The notes beneath the pieces are model-generated. The model did no database searches, was not told the origin of the DNA, and worked only from the letters and a program-made list of their open reading frames with translations. The translations under genes were made by a program, and so were the position numbers. Below, one piece after another: positions 7,493 through 17,706 of a DNA stretch of 64,000 nt; position 1 is the first letter of the stretch, and each line of letters opens with the position of its first letter. Where the stretch lies: contig CALITO010000008.1 of the NCBI GenBank assembly GCA_938041455.1, positions 56,416 to 120,415 on the forward strand, read 5' to 3'. This DNA is from an uncultured bacterium. Lineage in GTDB: Bacteria; Armatimonadota; JACIXR01.

Positions 7493-9286
7493 ATGCTGGA
7501 GAAGATAAGGAATTTCTCTATAATTGCTCATATAGACCACGGCAAGTCCACCCTCGCTGACAGGATTCTGGAACTTACCGGAGTAATACCACCGGGCACC
7601 GAGGTAGAACAGGTATTGGACGATATGGAACTTGAGCGGGAGCACGGAGTTACTATCAAGCTGACCCCCGTCAGGCTCAACTATAAGGGCTATATCCTCA
7701 ACCTAATAGATACGCCGGGGCATGTAGATTTTTCCTATGAGGTATCACGAAGCCTCGCTGCCTGCGAGGGGGCTATCCTTGTAGTTGATGCCACCCAAGG
7801 GGTAGAAGCCCAGACTGTTGCTCATACCAATGTTGCTCTTAACCACAACCTGGAGGTAATACCAGTTCTCAATAAAATGGACCTTGCGCAGGCTGACCCC
7901 GAGCGGGTTAAGAAAGAGATAGAAGAAATGCTCGCCATAGACACCTCCCAGGCTATTCTCTGTTCTGCCAAGGAAGGTTGGGGTGTGAGGGAAGTCTTGG
8001 ATGCAATAGTTGAGAGGATTCCTCCTCCCAAGGGCGACCCGTCAGCTCCCTTGCGTGCTCTCATATTTGACTCCCACTTCGATCCCTACCTCGGCGTCAT
8101 CGTTTATGTTAGGCTCTTTGACGGTAAATTAAGGAGAGGTATGAAAGTAAAGATGATGGGAAGGGAAGAGGAGGAAATTTTCGAGGTGATGCAAGTAGGT
8201 GTTTTTACTCCAAAGATGAGAGAGGTAGAAGAACTTCAGGCAGGGGAGGTGGGCTATTTTGCGGCAGGCATACGAAATGTCCGCTCCGCCCAGATAGGGG
8301 ATACAGTGACGGAAGCAGAGCGCCCCGCCAGGGAACCGGTTCCTGGCTTCCGCCCAGCTAAGCCGATGGTTTTTTGCGGGATTTACCCCAGCGAAGGGAC
8401 GAGTTACGAGGAGTTGAGGGAGGCTTTGGAGAAGCTAAGGCTAAATGATGCAGCATTTACTTTCGAGGAAGAAAGTTCACCTGCGTTGGGAATCGGTTTC
8501 CACTGTGGTTTTTTGGGATTATTCCATATGCAAATAATACAAGAGAGGTTAGAAAGGGAATTCGCCCTACACATCATTGCTACCGCTCCCTCCGTCAAAT
8601 ATAGGGTAAAGACAATGAAGGGAGATGTTTTGGAAATTGACAATCCTGCTAAATTCCCTCCTTCCCAGATGATTGAAGTAGTGGAAGAACCCTTTGTTGA
8701 GGCCACTATAATAATCCCCGCCGAGTTCATAGGAGGTATTATGGAGCTCTCAAAGGAAAGGAGAGGGGAACTCCTATCAATGGATTATCCTCTGCCAACG
8801 AGGGTAATCCTTCGTTATGAGATGCCCTTGAGCGAGATAATATTCGATTTCTTCGATCAGTTGAAATCCCGCTCCAGGGGCTTCGCTTCCCTCGACTATG
8901 AGTTCAAAGGATATAAACCAGATAATTTGGTAAAGGTCGACATCCTTCTCAATGGCATTCCTGTGGATGCTCTTTCTTTCATTGTCCATAGAGAGAAGGC
9001 TTATAGGAAAGCGAGGTTCTTGGTCGACAAATTGAGGGAAGTAATTCCTCGCCAGCTTTTCGAGGTGAGAATACAAGCGGCTATAGGTTCAAGAGTGATA
9101 GCCTCTCAGAGCATAAAAGCATTAAGGAAGGATGTTTTAGCAAAGTGCTACGGAGGAGATGTGACGAGGAAGAAGAAACTTTTGGAGAAGCAGAAGGAGG
9201 GCAAGAAACGATTGAAGAGAATAGGGAGGGTGGAGGTGCCTCAGGAAGCCTTCCTTTCTATATTGCGGGTGGAGAGAAAACAATAG
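7493..9286 (+). CDS. lepA: Elongation factor 4 (LepA), ribosome back-translocase GTPase
   Basis: The 597-residue protein is full length. It has the G1 motif AHIDHGKST near the N-terminus, G3 DTPGHVDF, G4 NKMD, then the beta-barrel domain II, the two EF-G-like domains, and the LepA-specific C-terminal domain ending in a lysine-rich tail ([18 protein letters not shown]). LepA binds stalled or mistranslocated 70S ribosomes and is also linked to 30S assembly. An in-frame TTG one codon earlier (7490) is possible, but ATG was preferred. hemW follows eight bases later, a pairing common in bacteria. Confidence 0.95.
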   Translation: MLEKIRNFSIIAHIDHGKSTLADRILELTGVIPPGTEVEQVLDDMELEREHGVTIKLTPVRLNYKGYILNLIDTPGHVDFSYEVSRSLAACEGAILVVDATQGVEAQTVAHTNVALNHNLEVIPVLNKMDLAQADPERVKKEIEEMLAIDTSQAILCSAKEGWGVREVLDAIVERIPPPKGDPSAPLRALIFDSHFDPYLGVIVYVRLFDGKLRRGMKVKMMGREEEEIFEVMQVGVFTPKMREVEELQAGEVGYFAAGIRNVRSAQIGDTVTEAERPAREPVPGFRPAKPMVFCGIYPSEGTSYEELREALEKLRLNDAAFTFEEESSPALGIGFHCGFLGLFHMQIIQERLEREFALHIIATAPSVKYRVKTMKGDVLEIDNPAKFPPSQMIEVVEEPFVEATIIIPAEFIGGIMELSKERRGELLSMDYPLPTRVILRYEMPLSEIIFDFFDQLKSRSRGFASLDYEFKGYKPDNLVKVDILLNGIPVDALSFIVHREKAYRKARFLVDKLREVIPRQLFEVRIQAAIGSRVIASQSIKALRKDVLAKCYGGDVTRKKKLLEKQKEGKKRLKRIGRVEVPQEAFLSILRVERKQ

Positions 9287-9294
9287 ATTAGGGA

Positions 9295-10374
9295 ATGGAG
9301 GAAAGAATTGCGGTCTATATTCACATTCCTTACTGCCTTAATAAGTGTAATTACTGCGATTTTTACTCCCTTAAAATAGACGAAGACGAGACGAGGGCAT
9401 TCACCCTCGCTCTCTTAGAAGAAATAAAGCACAACTCCTCTAACATAAAAGCCAAAACCCTTTACCTGGGGGGAGGAACCCCCACAAGCCTTCCAACGCC
9501 TCTTTTGAAAAAAATCATAGAAAGCGCCAGGCAAAGTTTCTCCCTTCCTATCTCTGCTGAGCTCACTGTAGAGGCTAATCCCGAAACTTTGGACGAAGAG
9601 AAGCTAAATATGTTAATTCAAGTTGGGGTGAATAGGCTCAGTATAGGCGTTCAATCCTTCAATGATGATTTGTTACGATTTCTGGGGCGCATCCATTCCG
9701 CCGAGAAGGCGAGATCAGCGATAAGAAAGGCGAAGGAACTCGGCTTTGAAAACATAAACATAGATCTCCTCTTCGCTATACCCGGGCAAAGCCTGGACGA
9801 TTGGCGAAGAACCTTGGAAGAAACACTCTCCTACGAGGTGACCCATATCTCATGTTATTCTCTAACTTTTGAGAAAGGAACGAGGCTCTGGAAGGATTGG
9901 CAAATGGGGAAAATACAACCTCTGGAAGAGGAACTATCCGCGGAGATGTTTGAGGAAGCGCATAGGATGCTTACTTCAAGGGGGTTTGCCCATTACGAAA
10001 TATCCAACTATGCTCTCCCTGGCTACGAATGCAGACACAATCTTTGCTATTGGCGAGGGGAGCCTTATCTCGGGCTTGGTCCCTACGCTGTATCCTTCTT
10101 TCCTCCTCACCGCCTCCGCAATCCTTCTCTCAAAGGTTATTTAAAAGGGAAACAAGCAAAAGTTGAAGAAGTAGTGGATGAGGAGGAAAGGAAGAAAGAA
10201 AGGCTGATGCTTGCTCTGCGCCTTAGCGAAGGGATAGAAAAGAGTATGCTAAGGGAAAATCCTTTGGTGGAGGAAATGTTAAGGGAGGGGCTTATGGAGG
10301 AGCGAGGAAGAAGAGTAAGATTAACCCTGAAAGGAATGTTAGTATATAATAGCATAGTTTCCAACCTGTTATGA
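9295..10374 (+). CDS. hemW: HemW-type radical SAM protein (haem chaperone)
   Basis: The 359-residue protein begins with the radical SAM motif C14-xxx-C18-xx-C21, directly followed by Asp-Phe. In true oxygen-independent coproporphyrinogen oxidase (HemN) a fourth Cys occurs two residues later; its replacement by Phe is the mark of the HemW branch, which binds haem and passes it to enzymes. The GGGTPTSL and ANPETL motifs of the SAM-binding barrel and the C-terminal HemN_C domain are present. It lies between lepA and an exported phosphoesterase, with its stop overlapping the next start (ATGA), so translation is probably coupled. Confidence 0.87.
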   Translation: MEERIAVYIHIPYCLNKCNYCDFYSLKIDEDETRAFTLALLEEIKHNSSNIKAKTLYLGGGTPTSLPTPLLKKIIESARQSFSLPISAELTVEANPETLDEEKLNMLIQVGVNRLSIGVQSFNDDLLRFLGRIHSAEKARSAIRKAKELGFENINIDLLFAIPGQSLDDWRRTLEETLSYEVTHISCYSLTFEKGTRLWKDWQMGKIQPLEEELSAEMFEEAHRMLTSRGFAHYEISNYALPGYECRHNLCYWRGEPYLGLGPYAVSFFPPHRLRNPSLKGYLKGKQAKVEEVVDEEERKKERLMLALRLSEGIEKSMLRENPLVEEMLREGLMEERGRRVRLTLKGMLVYNSIVSNLL

Positions 10375-11534
10375 AAGGAGGCGGATATAAAATAAGGAAG
10401 TTATTAGCGTTTGCTTTGGCCCCCTTACTTTTACCCATTGCTTGTTTTTCTACAGGCTTAAAAGTTGGGCCGATTGTGCAAAATGTTTCTCCCTATTCTG
10501 CTACAATTTCCTGGTGGACAGAAGAGATAGAGGAAGGGAAGATAATCTATTCAGATGGGAAACAGGATTTTACCGCTCAATCCCGCCCAGCTAAGTATCA
10601 AAAGGTAAGGCTCATTAAATTGAAGCCTGCTACTACTTACACCTATTACTTGGAAGGCAATGGCTACGAGGTAGGCCCCTTTACTTTTCGCACTGCCCCC
10701 CTGGGAGGAAAGCCTTTCAGATTTGCCGTTTATGGCGACACGAGGACCCAGCACGATGTTCACGAAAAGATCGTTAACAAGATAGTTTCCTATAGACCGG
10801 CTCTCATCCTCCACACCGGCGACCTTGTAGCGGATGGAAGAGAAATTAACCAATGGGAACGCTTTTTTCAAATATCCCTACCACTTGTCCGTTCGATTCC
10901 CCTTTATCCTGTTCTTGGCAATCACGAGAAGAACTCCTACCTTTACTTTCGCTTCTTTTCCCTTCCCGGAAAGGAGCGCTACTATTCCTTTAATTGGGGA
11001 AGTTGTCATTTCATTGCTCTTGATAGCAACGAACCCTATCTTACGGACCCAGCCCAGCTCAAATGGCTTCGGGAAGACCTCCAACGCTATAAGGATTATC
11101 CTTATATTGTTGCATTCTTTCATCACCCTCCCCATACGCTTGTTAAAGATAGAATAAGTTTTGCTAAAAAACTTAGACAGATATTCGCTTCCCTTTTTGA
11201 GGAATATAAAGTGAGCGCTGTTTTCAACGGACACGACCACAACTATGAGCATTTCCTCATAAATGGTGTCCATTATGTAGTAACGGGAGGTGGTGGCGCA
11301 CCCCTCTACGACATATCCCCTCCGGACAAATACACAATAAAGGCGGAGAAAACACACAACTACATAATAGGAGATGTAAAAGAGGACATAATGGTGTTAA
11401 AAGCCTATAGGCTGGATGGTTCGCTCATAGAGGAGATAAAGATAAAACCCAGGATTAGGGCAAGTCCTCCCCAGATAGCAATTCCTCTCATAGGAGAGAA
11501 GTGGATACAAAGGATTTTGGGAAAGGGTAAATAG
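10371..11534 (+). CDS. Exported metallophosphoesterase (purple acid phosphatase type)
   Basis: The 387-residue protein has a signal segment (residues 8-27) and a fibronectin III-like N-terminal domain at about 30-108, as in purple acid phosphatases. The catalytic metallophosphoesterase domain carries all the metal-binding motifs: GDTR at 122-125, GD at 150-151, GNHE at 183-186, a later HH pair and GHDHNYEH. It should release phosphate from organic esters outside the cytoplasm. A cysteine at 25 follows the hydrophobic segment, but the preceding PIA is a poor lipobox, so a lipoprotein is only possible. Its start overlaps the hemW stop, and folC begins at the base after its own stop. Confidence 0.82.
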   Translation: MKGGGYKIRKLLAFALAPLLLPIACFSTGLKVGPIVQNVSPYSATISWWTEEIEEGKIIYSDGKQDFTAQSRPAKYQKVRLIKLKPATTYTYYLEGNGYEVGPFTFRTAPLGGKPFRFAVYGDTRTQHDVHEKIVNKIVSYRPALILHTGDLVADGREINQWERFFQISLPLVRSIPLYPVLGNHEKNSYLYFRFFSLPGKERYYSFNWGSCHFIALDSNEPYLTDPAQLKWLREDLQRYKDYPYIVAFFHHPPHTLVKDRISFAKKLRQIFASLFEEYKVSAVFNGHDHNYEHFLINGVHYVVTGGGGAPLYDISPPDKYTIKAEKTHNYIIGDVKEDIMVLKAYRLDGSLIEEIKIKPRIRASPPQIAIPLIGEKWIQRILGKGK

Positions 11535-12812
11535 TTGAGAAGCAGGAGATTACCCTTTATCAATGCTCTTAAATACCTGGAAGAACTATCTCGCCTGGGG
11601 ATAAGGATGGGCCTGGAAAATATGGAGAGGTTGATGGAGCTATTGGGAAATCCCCACAAGGCTTTTAAATCCGTGCATATAGGTGGGACGGTAGGAAAGG
11701 GTTCAACTGCTAATCTCATCGCTTCCATCCTCTCCCAGAAGGGTCTCAAATGCGGGCTTTTCACCTCGCCCCACATCTACGATGTGCGTGAGCGCTTCAG
11801 GATAAACGGAAAGATGATAGAGAAGGGGGAGTTCGTCTCCTTATTAAGGGAGATAAAGGGGAAAATAGAGAAATTTCCCGATTTACATCCCACCCAGTTT
11901 GAGGTGCACACTGCCCTTGCTTTTCTATGGTTTGCCCGACGAAACTGTGATATAGCAGTCGTGGAGGTGGGCCTCGGAGGGCGACTAGACGCAACCAACA
12001 TACTTTTCCCCCTTATAACTATTATAACGGACATAGGAATTGACCATACTGACCTGTTGGGTTCTACAATTGAGGAGATAGCAAGGGAGAAGGGAGGGAT
12101 AATAAAAGAAGGTATTCCCCTTTTAACCTCGGCAAGTGAAGGAGCACTGGAAGTATTGAAAAAGCAATGCGAGGAGAAAGGAGCGCCTATTTTCCCTTTG
12201 GGGGAGAAGATATTTTACGAAGGGGAATTGGCGGTATATACTCCCTGGGGCGAGGTAAAAGGAATAAGAAGCAGATTAAAGGGAGCTCATCAAAGAAAGA
12301 ACATCGCACTTTCCGTAGCTGCTGGGCTCTATCTTGGCTGCGCGGAGGAGACAATTAGGGAAGGAGTAAAAAAGGCAAGGATAAGGGGAAGGTTTGAAGT
12401 GGTGAGGAGAAATCCCTTGGTTATAATAGATGGGGCACATAACCCTCCCGCTATGAAGGCGCTCAGGAAGACATTGGAGCAGTATTTCCCCGGCAGAAAG
12501 TTCATCTTGGTTATAGGGATGTTGAGAGATAAGCCGATAGAGGAATCTATGCGAGAGATAGTTCCCTATGCCACGCTCGTTGTTCTAACAACGCCACCTT
12601 CCGAACGCTCCCCCTCTTTGAAGATGCTCTCCGAAATAGCGAGAAAATTCAACCCAAAAGTCGTAGAGATTGGGGAAAATGAAGAAGCGGTGCGATTCGC
12701 CCTTTCTCAGGCTAAAGAGGATGAGGTTGTCCTAATCACAGGTTCATTCTACCTCCTGGGTGCTCTACCTAATTTAAAGAGAGTTTTCTCTAAACTCTGG
12801 CCCTTAAGTTAG
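11535..12812 (+). CDS. folC: Folylpolyglutamate synthase / dihydrofolate synthase
   Basis: The 425-residue cytoplasmic ligase has the ATP-binding loop GTVGKGST at about 51-58 (the usual form is GTNGKGS), the VGLGGRLDATN motif near 145 and DGAHNPPAM near 300, all diagnostic of the Mur ligase-like FolC family. It adds glutamates to folates and, in many bacteria, also makes dihydrofolate from dihydropteroate. Translation starts at a TTG directly after the upstream stop codon, with GGAAAGGG as ribosome binding site. It ends a four-gene run lepA-hemW-phosphoesterase-folC. Confidence 0.9.
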   Translation: MRSRRLPFINALKYLEELSRLGIRMGLENMERLMELLGNPHKAFKSVHIGGTVGKGSTANLIASILSQKGLKCGLFTSPHIYDVRERFRINGKMIEKGEFVSLLREIKGKIEKFPDLHPTQFEVHTALAFLWFARRNCDIAVVEVGLGGRLDATNILFPLITIITDIGIDHTDLLGSTIEEIAREKGGIIKEGIPLLTSASEGALEVLKKQCEEKGAPIFPLGEKIFYEGELAVYTPWGEVKGIRSRLKGAHQRKNIALSVAAGLYLGCAEETIREGVKKARIRGRFEVVRRNPLVIIDGAHNPPAMKALRKTLEQYFPGRKFILVIGMLRDKPIEESMREIVPYATLVVLTTPPSERSPSLKMLSEIARKFNPKVVEIGENEEAVRFALSQAKEDEVVLITGSFYLLGALPNLKRVFSKLWPLS

Positions 12813-12834
12813 GAAGTTTTTATCTTTTTAATTC

Positions 12835-12912
12835 CGTTTTGTTGAATAAAGGAAAAAACGACATTCTCCAGAGGGGGAAGGTGAATGTTCTTTTGAATTA
12901 TTCGACAAAACT
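12835..12912. mobile_element. Short copy of the inverted-repeat element
   Basis: GTTTTGTTGAATAA at 12836-12849 is identical to the left end of the element at 142-367. TTATTCGACAAAAC at 12898-12911 matches its right end in 13 of 14 bases. The 48-bp interior keeps the inner motifs (AACGACATTC on the left, GAATGTTCTTTTGAA on the right) but lacks the central 150 bp, so it is an internally deleted form. No clear flanking duplication remains. It lies between folC and the pectate-lyase-like gene. Confidence 0.68.
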
Positions 12913-12962
12913 TGATTTTCCCATTTGCCATTTCTCCGTATCATTGAAGTGGAGGGAGAAAG

Positions 12963-14183
12963 ATGAAGAATTATATCGCCTTGGTATGTTTGCTTTTGTC
13001 TACGCCTTTATTTGCTTTCCCTATAGAGGGCATAATTTCTGTTAAGGACTGGGGAGCTAAAGGGGACGGTGTAACCGATGATACACAGCCGATTAAGAAA
13101 GCTATAGAAGCGGCGCCGGAGGGCGGAATTATTTATTTCCCCCCTGGTAAATATCGTCTTAAGGAAACGATAGAGCTAAGAAGAAAAACTCTCTTAGGGA
13201 ATCCTCAGGGTGCATGGAACGCGGATGTTGATGTTCTTCCCGTCCTCATAATAGACCATTTAGAGGGACCAGGCATCCATGCCTTTGAGGGTGCCTCAAT
13301 AAGCGGTCTTTGTTTCCAATACGAACATAAACCAACTGTGCCCCAACCATTTGCCCCTACTATACTTCTTTCAGGTGTAGGCATAAATATATCCAATATA
13401 AAGATACATAGCTGTTATGATGGAATAATAGCGGATGGTAAAAGTAATATAGGACGCCTTAAAATACGCAATGTCTTCATAGCTCAATGCCATAATACCG
13501 CAATTTACATAACACGCACCTATGATGTTGCTACTTTGGAACTAGTCCATATCTGGAGTCCGGCGAGCCCCACCTCTTTAACGAAAGGGGTAGGAATTAA
13601 ACTGGGGAGGAACGACGAGATACATTTATCCAATTGTTTTGTCTTCCACACAAACATAGCCTATCTGTTTGAAACCGACGAAGGTGAGGGAGGAGGTTCA
13701 ACCTACGGAACACTCCTTAACTGTGCTACTGACTACTGTAGTAGAGGATATGTGATTAAAAGCCCGGTTAAATTGAATATAGTAGGGGGCGACTTTTGGA
13801 ATCACCATTGCTCTATTTATATAGAGGATAAGGGAGCGGATGTAAGGATAAATGGGGTATATATGCAATCGAACCGCGAACCTTGTGTTTGGGTGAAGGA
13901 AGGCAAAACGCTCAACATAACTGGTTCATCCTTTCGTAGTGCCTTTCCCCGCCCTGATATATTCTCGCTGGATGTGGAGAAAATAGAAGATTTGGTGATC
14001 AATTCCTGTGATTTTTACGACGCTGCCCCCGCCATCAGGTTAAGGGAAAGTGTAAAATCGGCGCTAATAACCAACAATATATTTCCCTCCTCCTTCCCCT
14101 CAGTTGCCAAAGACGGTATAACCTCTGAGCATTGGTTGATAAAGGACAATGTCGTCAGGGAGAAGGAGATTGAGAAGGAATAA
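12963..14183 (+). CDS. Exported pectate-lyase-like beta-helix protein
   Basis: The 406-residue product has a signal peptide (1-19). It then shows VKDWGAKGDGVTDDTQPIKKAI, the N-terminal cap and first turn of the Pectate_lyase_3 family, followed by repeated short strands typical of a right-handed beta-helix. Members cleave or bind acidic polysaccharides; the exact substrate is not visible. A GGAGGG ribosome binding site precedes the ATG. The next two genes also encode glycan-active proteins, so the three form a polysaccharide-degradation operon. The stop codon lies 55 nt before the chosen start of the next gene. Confidence 0.78.
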   Translation: MKNYIALVCLLLSTPLFAFPIEGIISVKDWGAKGDGVTDDTQPIKKAIEAAPEGGIIYFPPGKYRLKETIELRRKTLLGNPQGAWNADVDVLPVLIIDHLEGPGIHAFEGASISGLCFQYEHKPTVPQPFAPTILLSGVGINISNIKIHSCYDGIIADGKSNIGRLKIRNVFIAQCHNTAIYITRTYDVATLELVHIWSPASPTSLTKGVGIKLGRNDEIHLSNCFVFHTNIAYLFETDEGEGGGSTYGTLLNCATDYCSRGYVIKSPVKLNIVGGDFWNHHCSIYIEDKGADVRINGVYMQSNREPCVWVKEGKTLNITGSSFRSAFPRPDIFSLDVEKIEDLVINSCDFYDAAPAIRLRESVKSALITNNIFPSSFPSVAKDGITSEHWLIKDNVVREKEIEKE

Positions 14184-14238
14184 GCCCCTTTTCCTATTTT
14201 GTTCGTTTTTCCTTATATTTCTAAAGGAGGTGATTTCT

Positions 14239-17200
14239 ATGGAAGAGGTAATCCCCCCTAACTGGCAGGTGATATTCAAGATAGGGGAATTAGACTTTTC
14301 TCCCAACGAGTTCGCCCTTGCCCCGAATGAAGCAAGGTGGTTTAGGGAAAGGTTCTCCCAAGACCCGGTATATATAGTGGGGAAAAGTAGCCCCCGGGAT
14401 CTTCCTTTTATCCATCCCAATGAGGCAGATGTCCTTTGGGGTGGTGAGCCCCATCATAGATTCACCATAAAATTCAATCTAGATACCCTACCCAGGGAAA
14501 TCCCGTTGCTCTTTATTGCACTTTGCGATGTCCACGAGTCATTAGCACCAGTGATGGATATCTTCCTCAATGGCGAGCTCGAAGGAACTCTGAAGGTGGC
14601 TGTGGGGAAAGGTAGGGCTTTCTTTGGCGAGAAGGGGGAAGAACAGTTCCTTGCCCTACCTTTGAGAAAGGATATGTTGAAGATAGGCGAAAACGAAATA
14701 GTTATAGCCTTGCGCTCCGGCTCTTGGGTCGCCTACGATGCCATCATTCTGCTGGAAATAGAGGAGAAAAAGCCCCCCGATATAGAGAGAAGAGATTACC
14801 CTCTTTCCCTTTACCGTAAACTTGCAAACTTAGAGTTGAACACCAAGGGGATTTGTCTTGCCTCAGGTGAGGCTTCCCATTTTCTCCTCTTCAAGGGGGA
14901 TTATTTAGAAACGGATTTCCCTATCAATAACTGGGATTATGAGATTGCAGGTGACATATATATAATACAAGGCGAGTTGGAAATTTCCTATACCCTTCCG
15001 GATGAGGCGATGGGAAACATCTGGAGGTTAAGCCTGCCTTCTTCTAAAATTTCATGGTCTCACTTCCATATACATAACTTACCGGAGAAAGTCATCGTCA
15101 GTCTGACTAACGAAAACGGTGAGCTTTTGGAGCAGGAGTTAAACCATCCTCTTGCTCCCTATGGGAAGTTGCGGATAAGCTCCAAGCAAAAGTGCGAGTT
15201 CTATCTTGCTAATCTCTTCTACAGACCTCCTATCCAATTAAGTCTGGATAAGATAGCCTATAAAAAAGGAGACATCGCAAACTTACATATTAATATACCA
15301 CACCAGGGTTATCTTGATTTGGAAATCAAACTGATGAGCCCAGATGGTAAGGAGTGCCAAAAAAAGAAGATCCATCTTCTCCCTTTCTCCCAAGAAATAG
15401 AAGAACAATTCCTGATAGGGGAAGAGATGGAGGATGGAGACTACAAGGTAAGATGTGCCATTTACTGCGAGGGATTACTCTTATGGGAGGGTGAATTATC
15501 CCTTCTCCTCGCGGATGCAGAGGCGAGGAAAGCTATAGAGGCGATAAAAATAGCGGAGGAGAAAAAGACAGCTACTCCTCAATCCATTAGGGAGGCAAAA
15601 TCTCTCCTCCTTGAGGGGGATTTTGCTTCTGCCTTATCTATAATAAGGCGGGGAAAAGTCGGAAGCGAGGGTAAAACCTATTGTCTAAAGAAGGAAGGGG
15701 AAATAATCCTTGGTAACGATTACATAGAATTGGGTATAAAAACTAGGGATGGTTTCGGACCATTTTATCTTCTGGATAGAAGAAGCGGACGGCTTTTCGC
15801 AGATGCTCCTTACCTATACTTCTTGAATGACGAACTCCAAGTAGCGCCCCGCTTTACATATTTCAATGAGGAAGGTGAGAAATTCTCCCTTATAGGAGAA
15901 ATAGGAGATTTTGAAATAAGGCAGGAATTTTATATCCCAACGGATAAACCCTATTTTGAGGAAAGGATAACCGTAAAAAATAGGGGAGAAAACACCTTGC
16001 AGACTCCCAACATTGCCTTTGGCTTTCTTAAGAAATTAGAGATGTTCAACCGTAACCTGTTGGAGGGGTGGAACAGATGGCGAGTTGTGGCAGTGCCCTA
16101 TAGGAGACCCCTCCAAGGATCCACTGGGGAATACGAAGACTACCCATTTTGGGAACTACTTTGGCGGAAGGGATGTTATCGCCCCCTCTGGACGGAAAAG
16201 GTTTACACTGAGGATTGGGGAGCGGAGGGTTGGATTTTGACGAATGGCGATTATTCTCTACTAATTGCTAAGCATAATAACGAGGGGCTGGAATACTCAA
16301 CTCTGAGGAGGATGGGGGAGGAATTCATTCGCCTGGGAGGAGCAGGGATATGGCATGGCGACCCAGAATGCGCTGTTGAACTTTCCCCAGGGGAGGAGGT
16401 TTGCTTCGGGACTACTCGCTATGCCTTTATAGAAGGGAACTGGAAAGATGCTTATTACGCTTTCCGTGAATTTATGGAGGAAAACGGACACAAGGTGCCG
16501 GAGAACTATAACCCGCCCATCCATTGGAACGAACTCTACGATAATCCGCTTTGGTGGAATGAGGATACCCCGGAGAATCGCAAGAAATACTATTCCTTGC
16601 CCCAAATTTTGGATGAAGCGGAGAAAGCAAAAGAATTGGGTTGTGAAGCACTTTACCTTGACCCCGGCTGGGACACATCCTTCGCCTCCTCTATATGGGC
16701 AGAGGATAGGCTGTTGAAGGCAGAGGAGTTCGTCAAACTAATGCGGGAGAAATACGGCTTGGCTGTCTCCCTCCATACCCCCTTGGCAGGTTGGTCTGAC
16801 ATAAATGCTTATCCTTATGAATGCAGGAGAAAGGATGCCAATGGCAATGTGCTCCCCACACTTTGCGGTGGCTCGGAGCTCTATATAAAGACCAAGGCGG
16901 AGAGACTGATAGAACTAGCGAGGGCAGGTATAGTCTTCTTTATGTTTGATGGTTCCGCTTTCACCGGTGAGTGCTACGACCCCTCTCATGGTCATCCCAT
17001 ACCCTATACGAGAGAGGCTCATTGCCGGGCTATTCTAAAATTAGCCCAACTAATTCACAGTGAATATCCGGATGTCCTGATAGAGCTTCACGACCCAATA
17101 TTTGCTGGCGTTCCAGAAAGATATGCTCCAACATATTATCTTCATGCTTTACCCGGCTCCTTTGACGAGGTTTGGGCATTTGAGTATATGTGGGACTCAA

Positions 17201-17700
17201 TGGCTGACCTCCTCACTGGCAGGGCGATAAGTCTTTACTATTATAACCTTGCTTATTCCCTTCCCCTCTACATTCACATAGATCTGCGTAAGGATAACGA
17301 GAATTGCCTTGAATTCTGGTGGTATGCCTCCACTTGCAGGCACTTAGGAGTAGGTGGTAAGCACCCGGATGACAAGGTTTGGCAGGCTCATAAGAAAGCG
17401 ATGCGGGAGTATAAAAGATTGAAACAATATTACACTATTGGCAAGTTCTTTGGCTTGGAAGAAACGGTGCATATCCATAGTTTGAAGGGTAGGGGAGCGG
17501 TGATAAATGCCTTCAACCTGGAAGATAAACCAGTGCGGAGATATATATCGTTTAAATTAGAGGAGATAGGACTTGATCCAGATGCGAGTGTCCTAATAAA
17601 GGGAGCAGAATGGCAGAGGTGGGGCTCCCAGTTGGCTCTTGTCTTTGACATCCCAGCGAAGGGGACCGCCCTGGTGGAGATAGTTGAGGAGGGGAAATAA
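14239..17700 (+). CDS. Large multidomain glycan-active protein (rhamnogalacturonan-lyase-like domain plus TIM barrel)
   Basis: The protein has 1153 residues from an ATG with an excellent AAAGGAGG eight bases upstream. The frame continues back to an ATG at 14149, which would add a hydrophobic, signal-like segment but overlap the previous gene by 35 nt. If the protein is exported, the longer form is the one made. Residues about 10-175 resemble the carbohydrate-binding domain III of polysaccharide lyase family 4. A beta-rich middle follows. A barrel-like region at about 770-1060 carries LDPGWD near 807, FMFDGS near 902 and ELHDP near 951, reminiscent of clan GH-D (GH36-like) enzymes. The order of domains is not one I recognise as a described family. 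Confidence 0.62.
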   Translation: MEEVIPPNWQVIFKIGELDFSPNEFALAPNEARWFRERFSQDPVYIVGKSSPRDLPFIHPNEADVLWGGEPHHRFTIKFNLDTLPREIPLLFIALCDVHESLAPVMDIFLNGELEGTLKVAVGKGRAFFGEKGEEQFLALPLRKDMLKIGENEIVIALRSGSWVAYDAIILLEIEEKKPPDIERRDYPLSLYRKLANLELNTKGICLASGEASHFLLFKGDYLETDFPINNWDYEIAGDIYIIQGELEISYTLPDEAMGNIWRLSLPSSKISWSHFHIHNLPEKVIVSLTNENGELLEQELNHPLAPYGKLRISSKQKCEFYLANLFYRPPIQLSLDKIAYKKGDIANLHINIPHQGYLDLEIKLMSPDGKECQKKKIHLLPFSQEIEEQFLIGEEMEDGDYKVRCAIYCEGLLLWEGELSLLLADAEARKAIEAIKIAEEKKTATPQSIREAKSLLLEGDFASALSIIRRGKVGSEGKTYCLKKEGEIILGNDYIELGIKTRDGFGPFYLLDRRSGRLFADAPYLYFLNDELQVAPRFTYFNEEGEKFSLIGEIGDFEIRQEFYIPTDKPYFEERITVKNRGENTLQTPNIAFGFLKKLEMFNRNLLEGWNRWRVVAVPYRRPLQGSTGEYEDYPFWELLWRKGCYRPLWTEKVYTEDWGAEGWILTNGDYSLLIAKHNNEGLEYSTLRRMGEEFIRLGGAGIWHGDPECAVELSPGEEVCFGTTRYAFIEGNWKDAYYAFREFMEENGHKVPENYNPPIHWNELYDNPLWWNEDTPENRKKYYSLPQILDEAEKAKELGCEALYLDPGWDTSFASSIWAEDRLLKAEEFVKLMREKYGLAVSLHTPLAGWSDINAYPYECRRKDANGNVLPTLCGGSELYIKTKAERLIELARAGIVFFMFDGSAFTGECYDPSHGHPIPYTREAHCRAILKLAQLIHSEYPDVLIELHDPIFAGVPERYAPTYYLHALPGSFDEVWAFEYMWDSMADLLTGRAISLYYYNLAYSLPLYIHIDLRKDNENCLEFWWYASTCRHLGVGGKHPDDKVWQAHKKAMREYKRLKQYYTIGKFFGLEETVHIHSLKGRGAVINAFNLEDKPVRRYISFKLEEIGLDPDASVLIKGAEWQRWGSQLALVFDIPAKGTALVEIVEEGK

Positions 17701-17706
17701 GTTGCT

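Noticed and set aside
12839..13045. 68-codon frame on the plus strand across the element copy and the beta-helix gene start
   Set aside because: It runs through the inverted-repeat element and overlaps the signal peptide of a convincing gene in another frame.
14149..14238. Upstream extension of the large glycan-active gene with a signal-like segment
   Set aside because: The ATG at 14239 has a far better ribosome binding site; the extension is kept only as an alternative if the protein proves to be exported.
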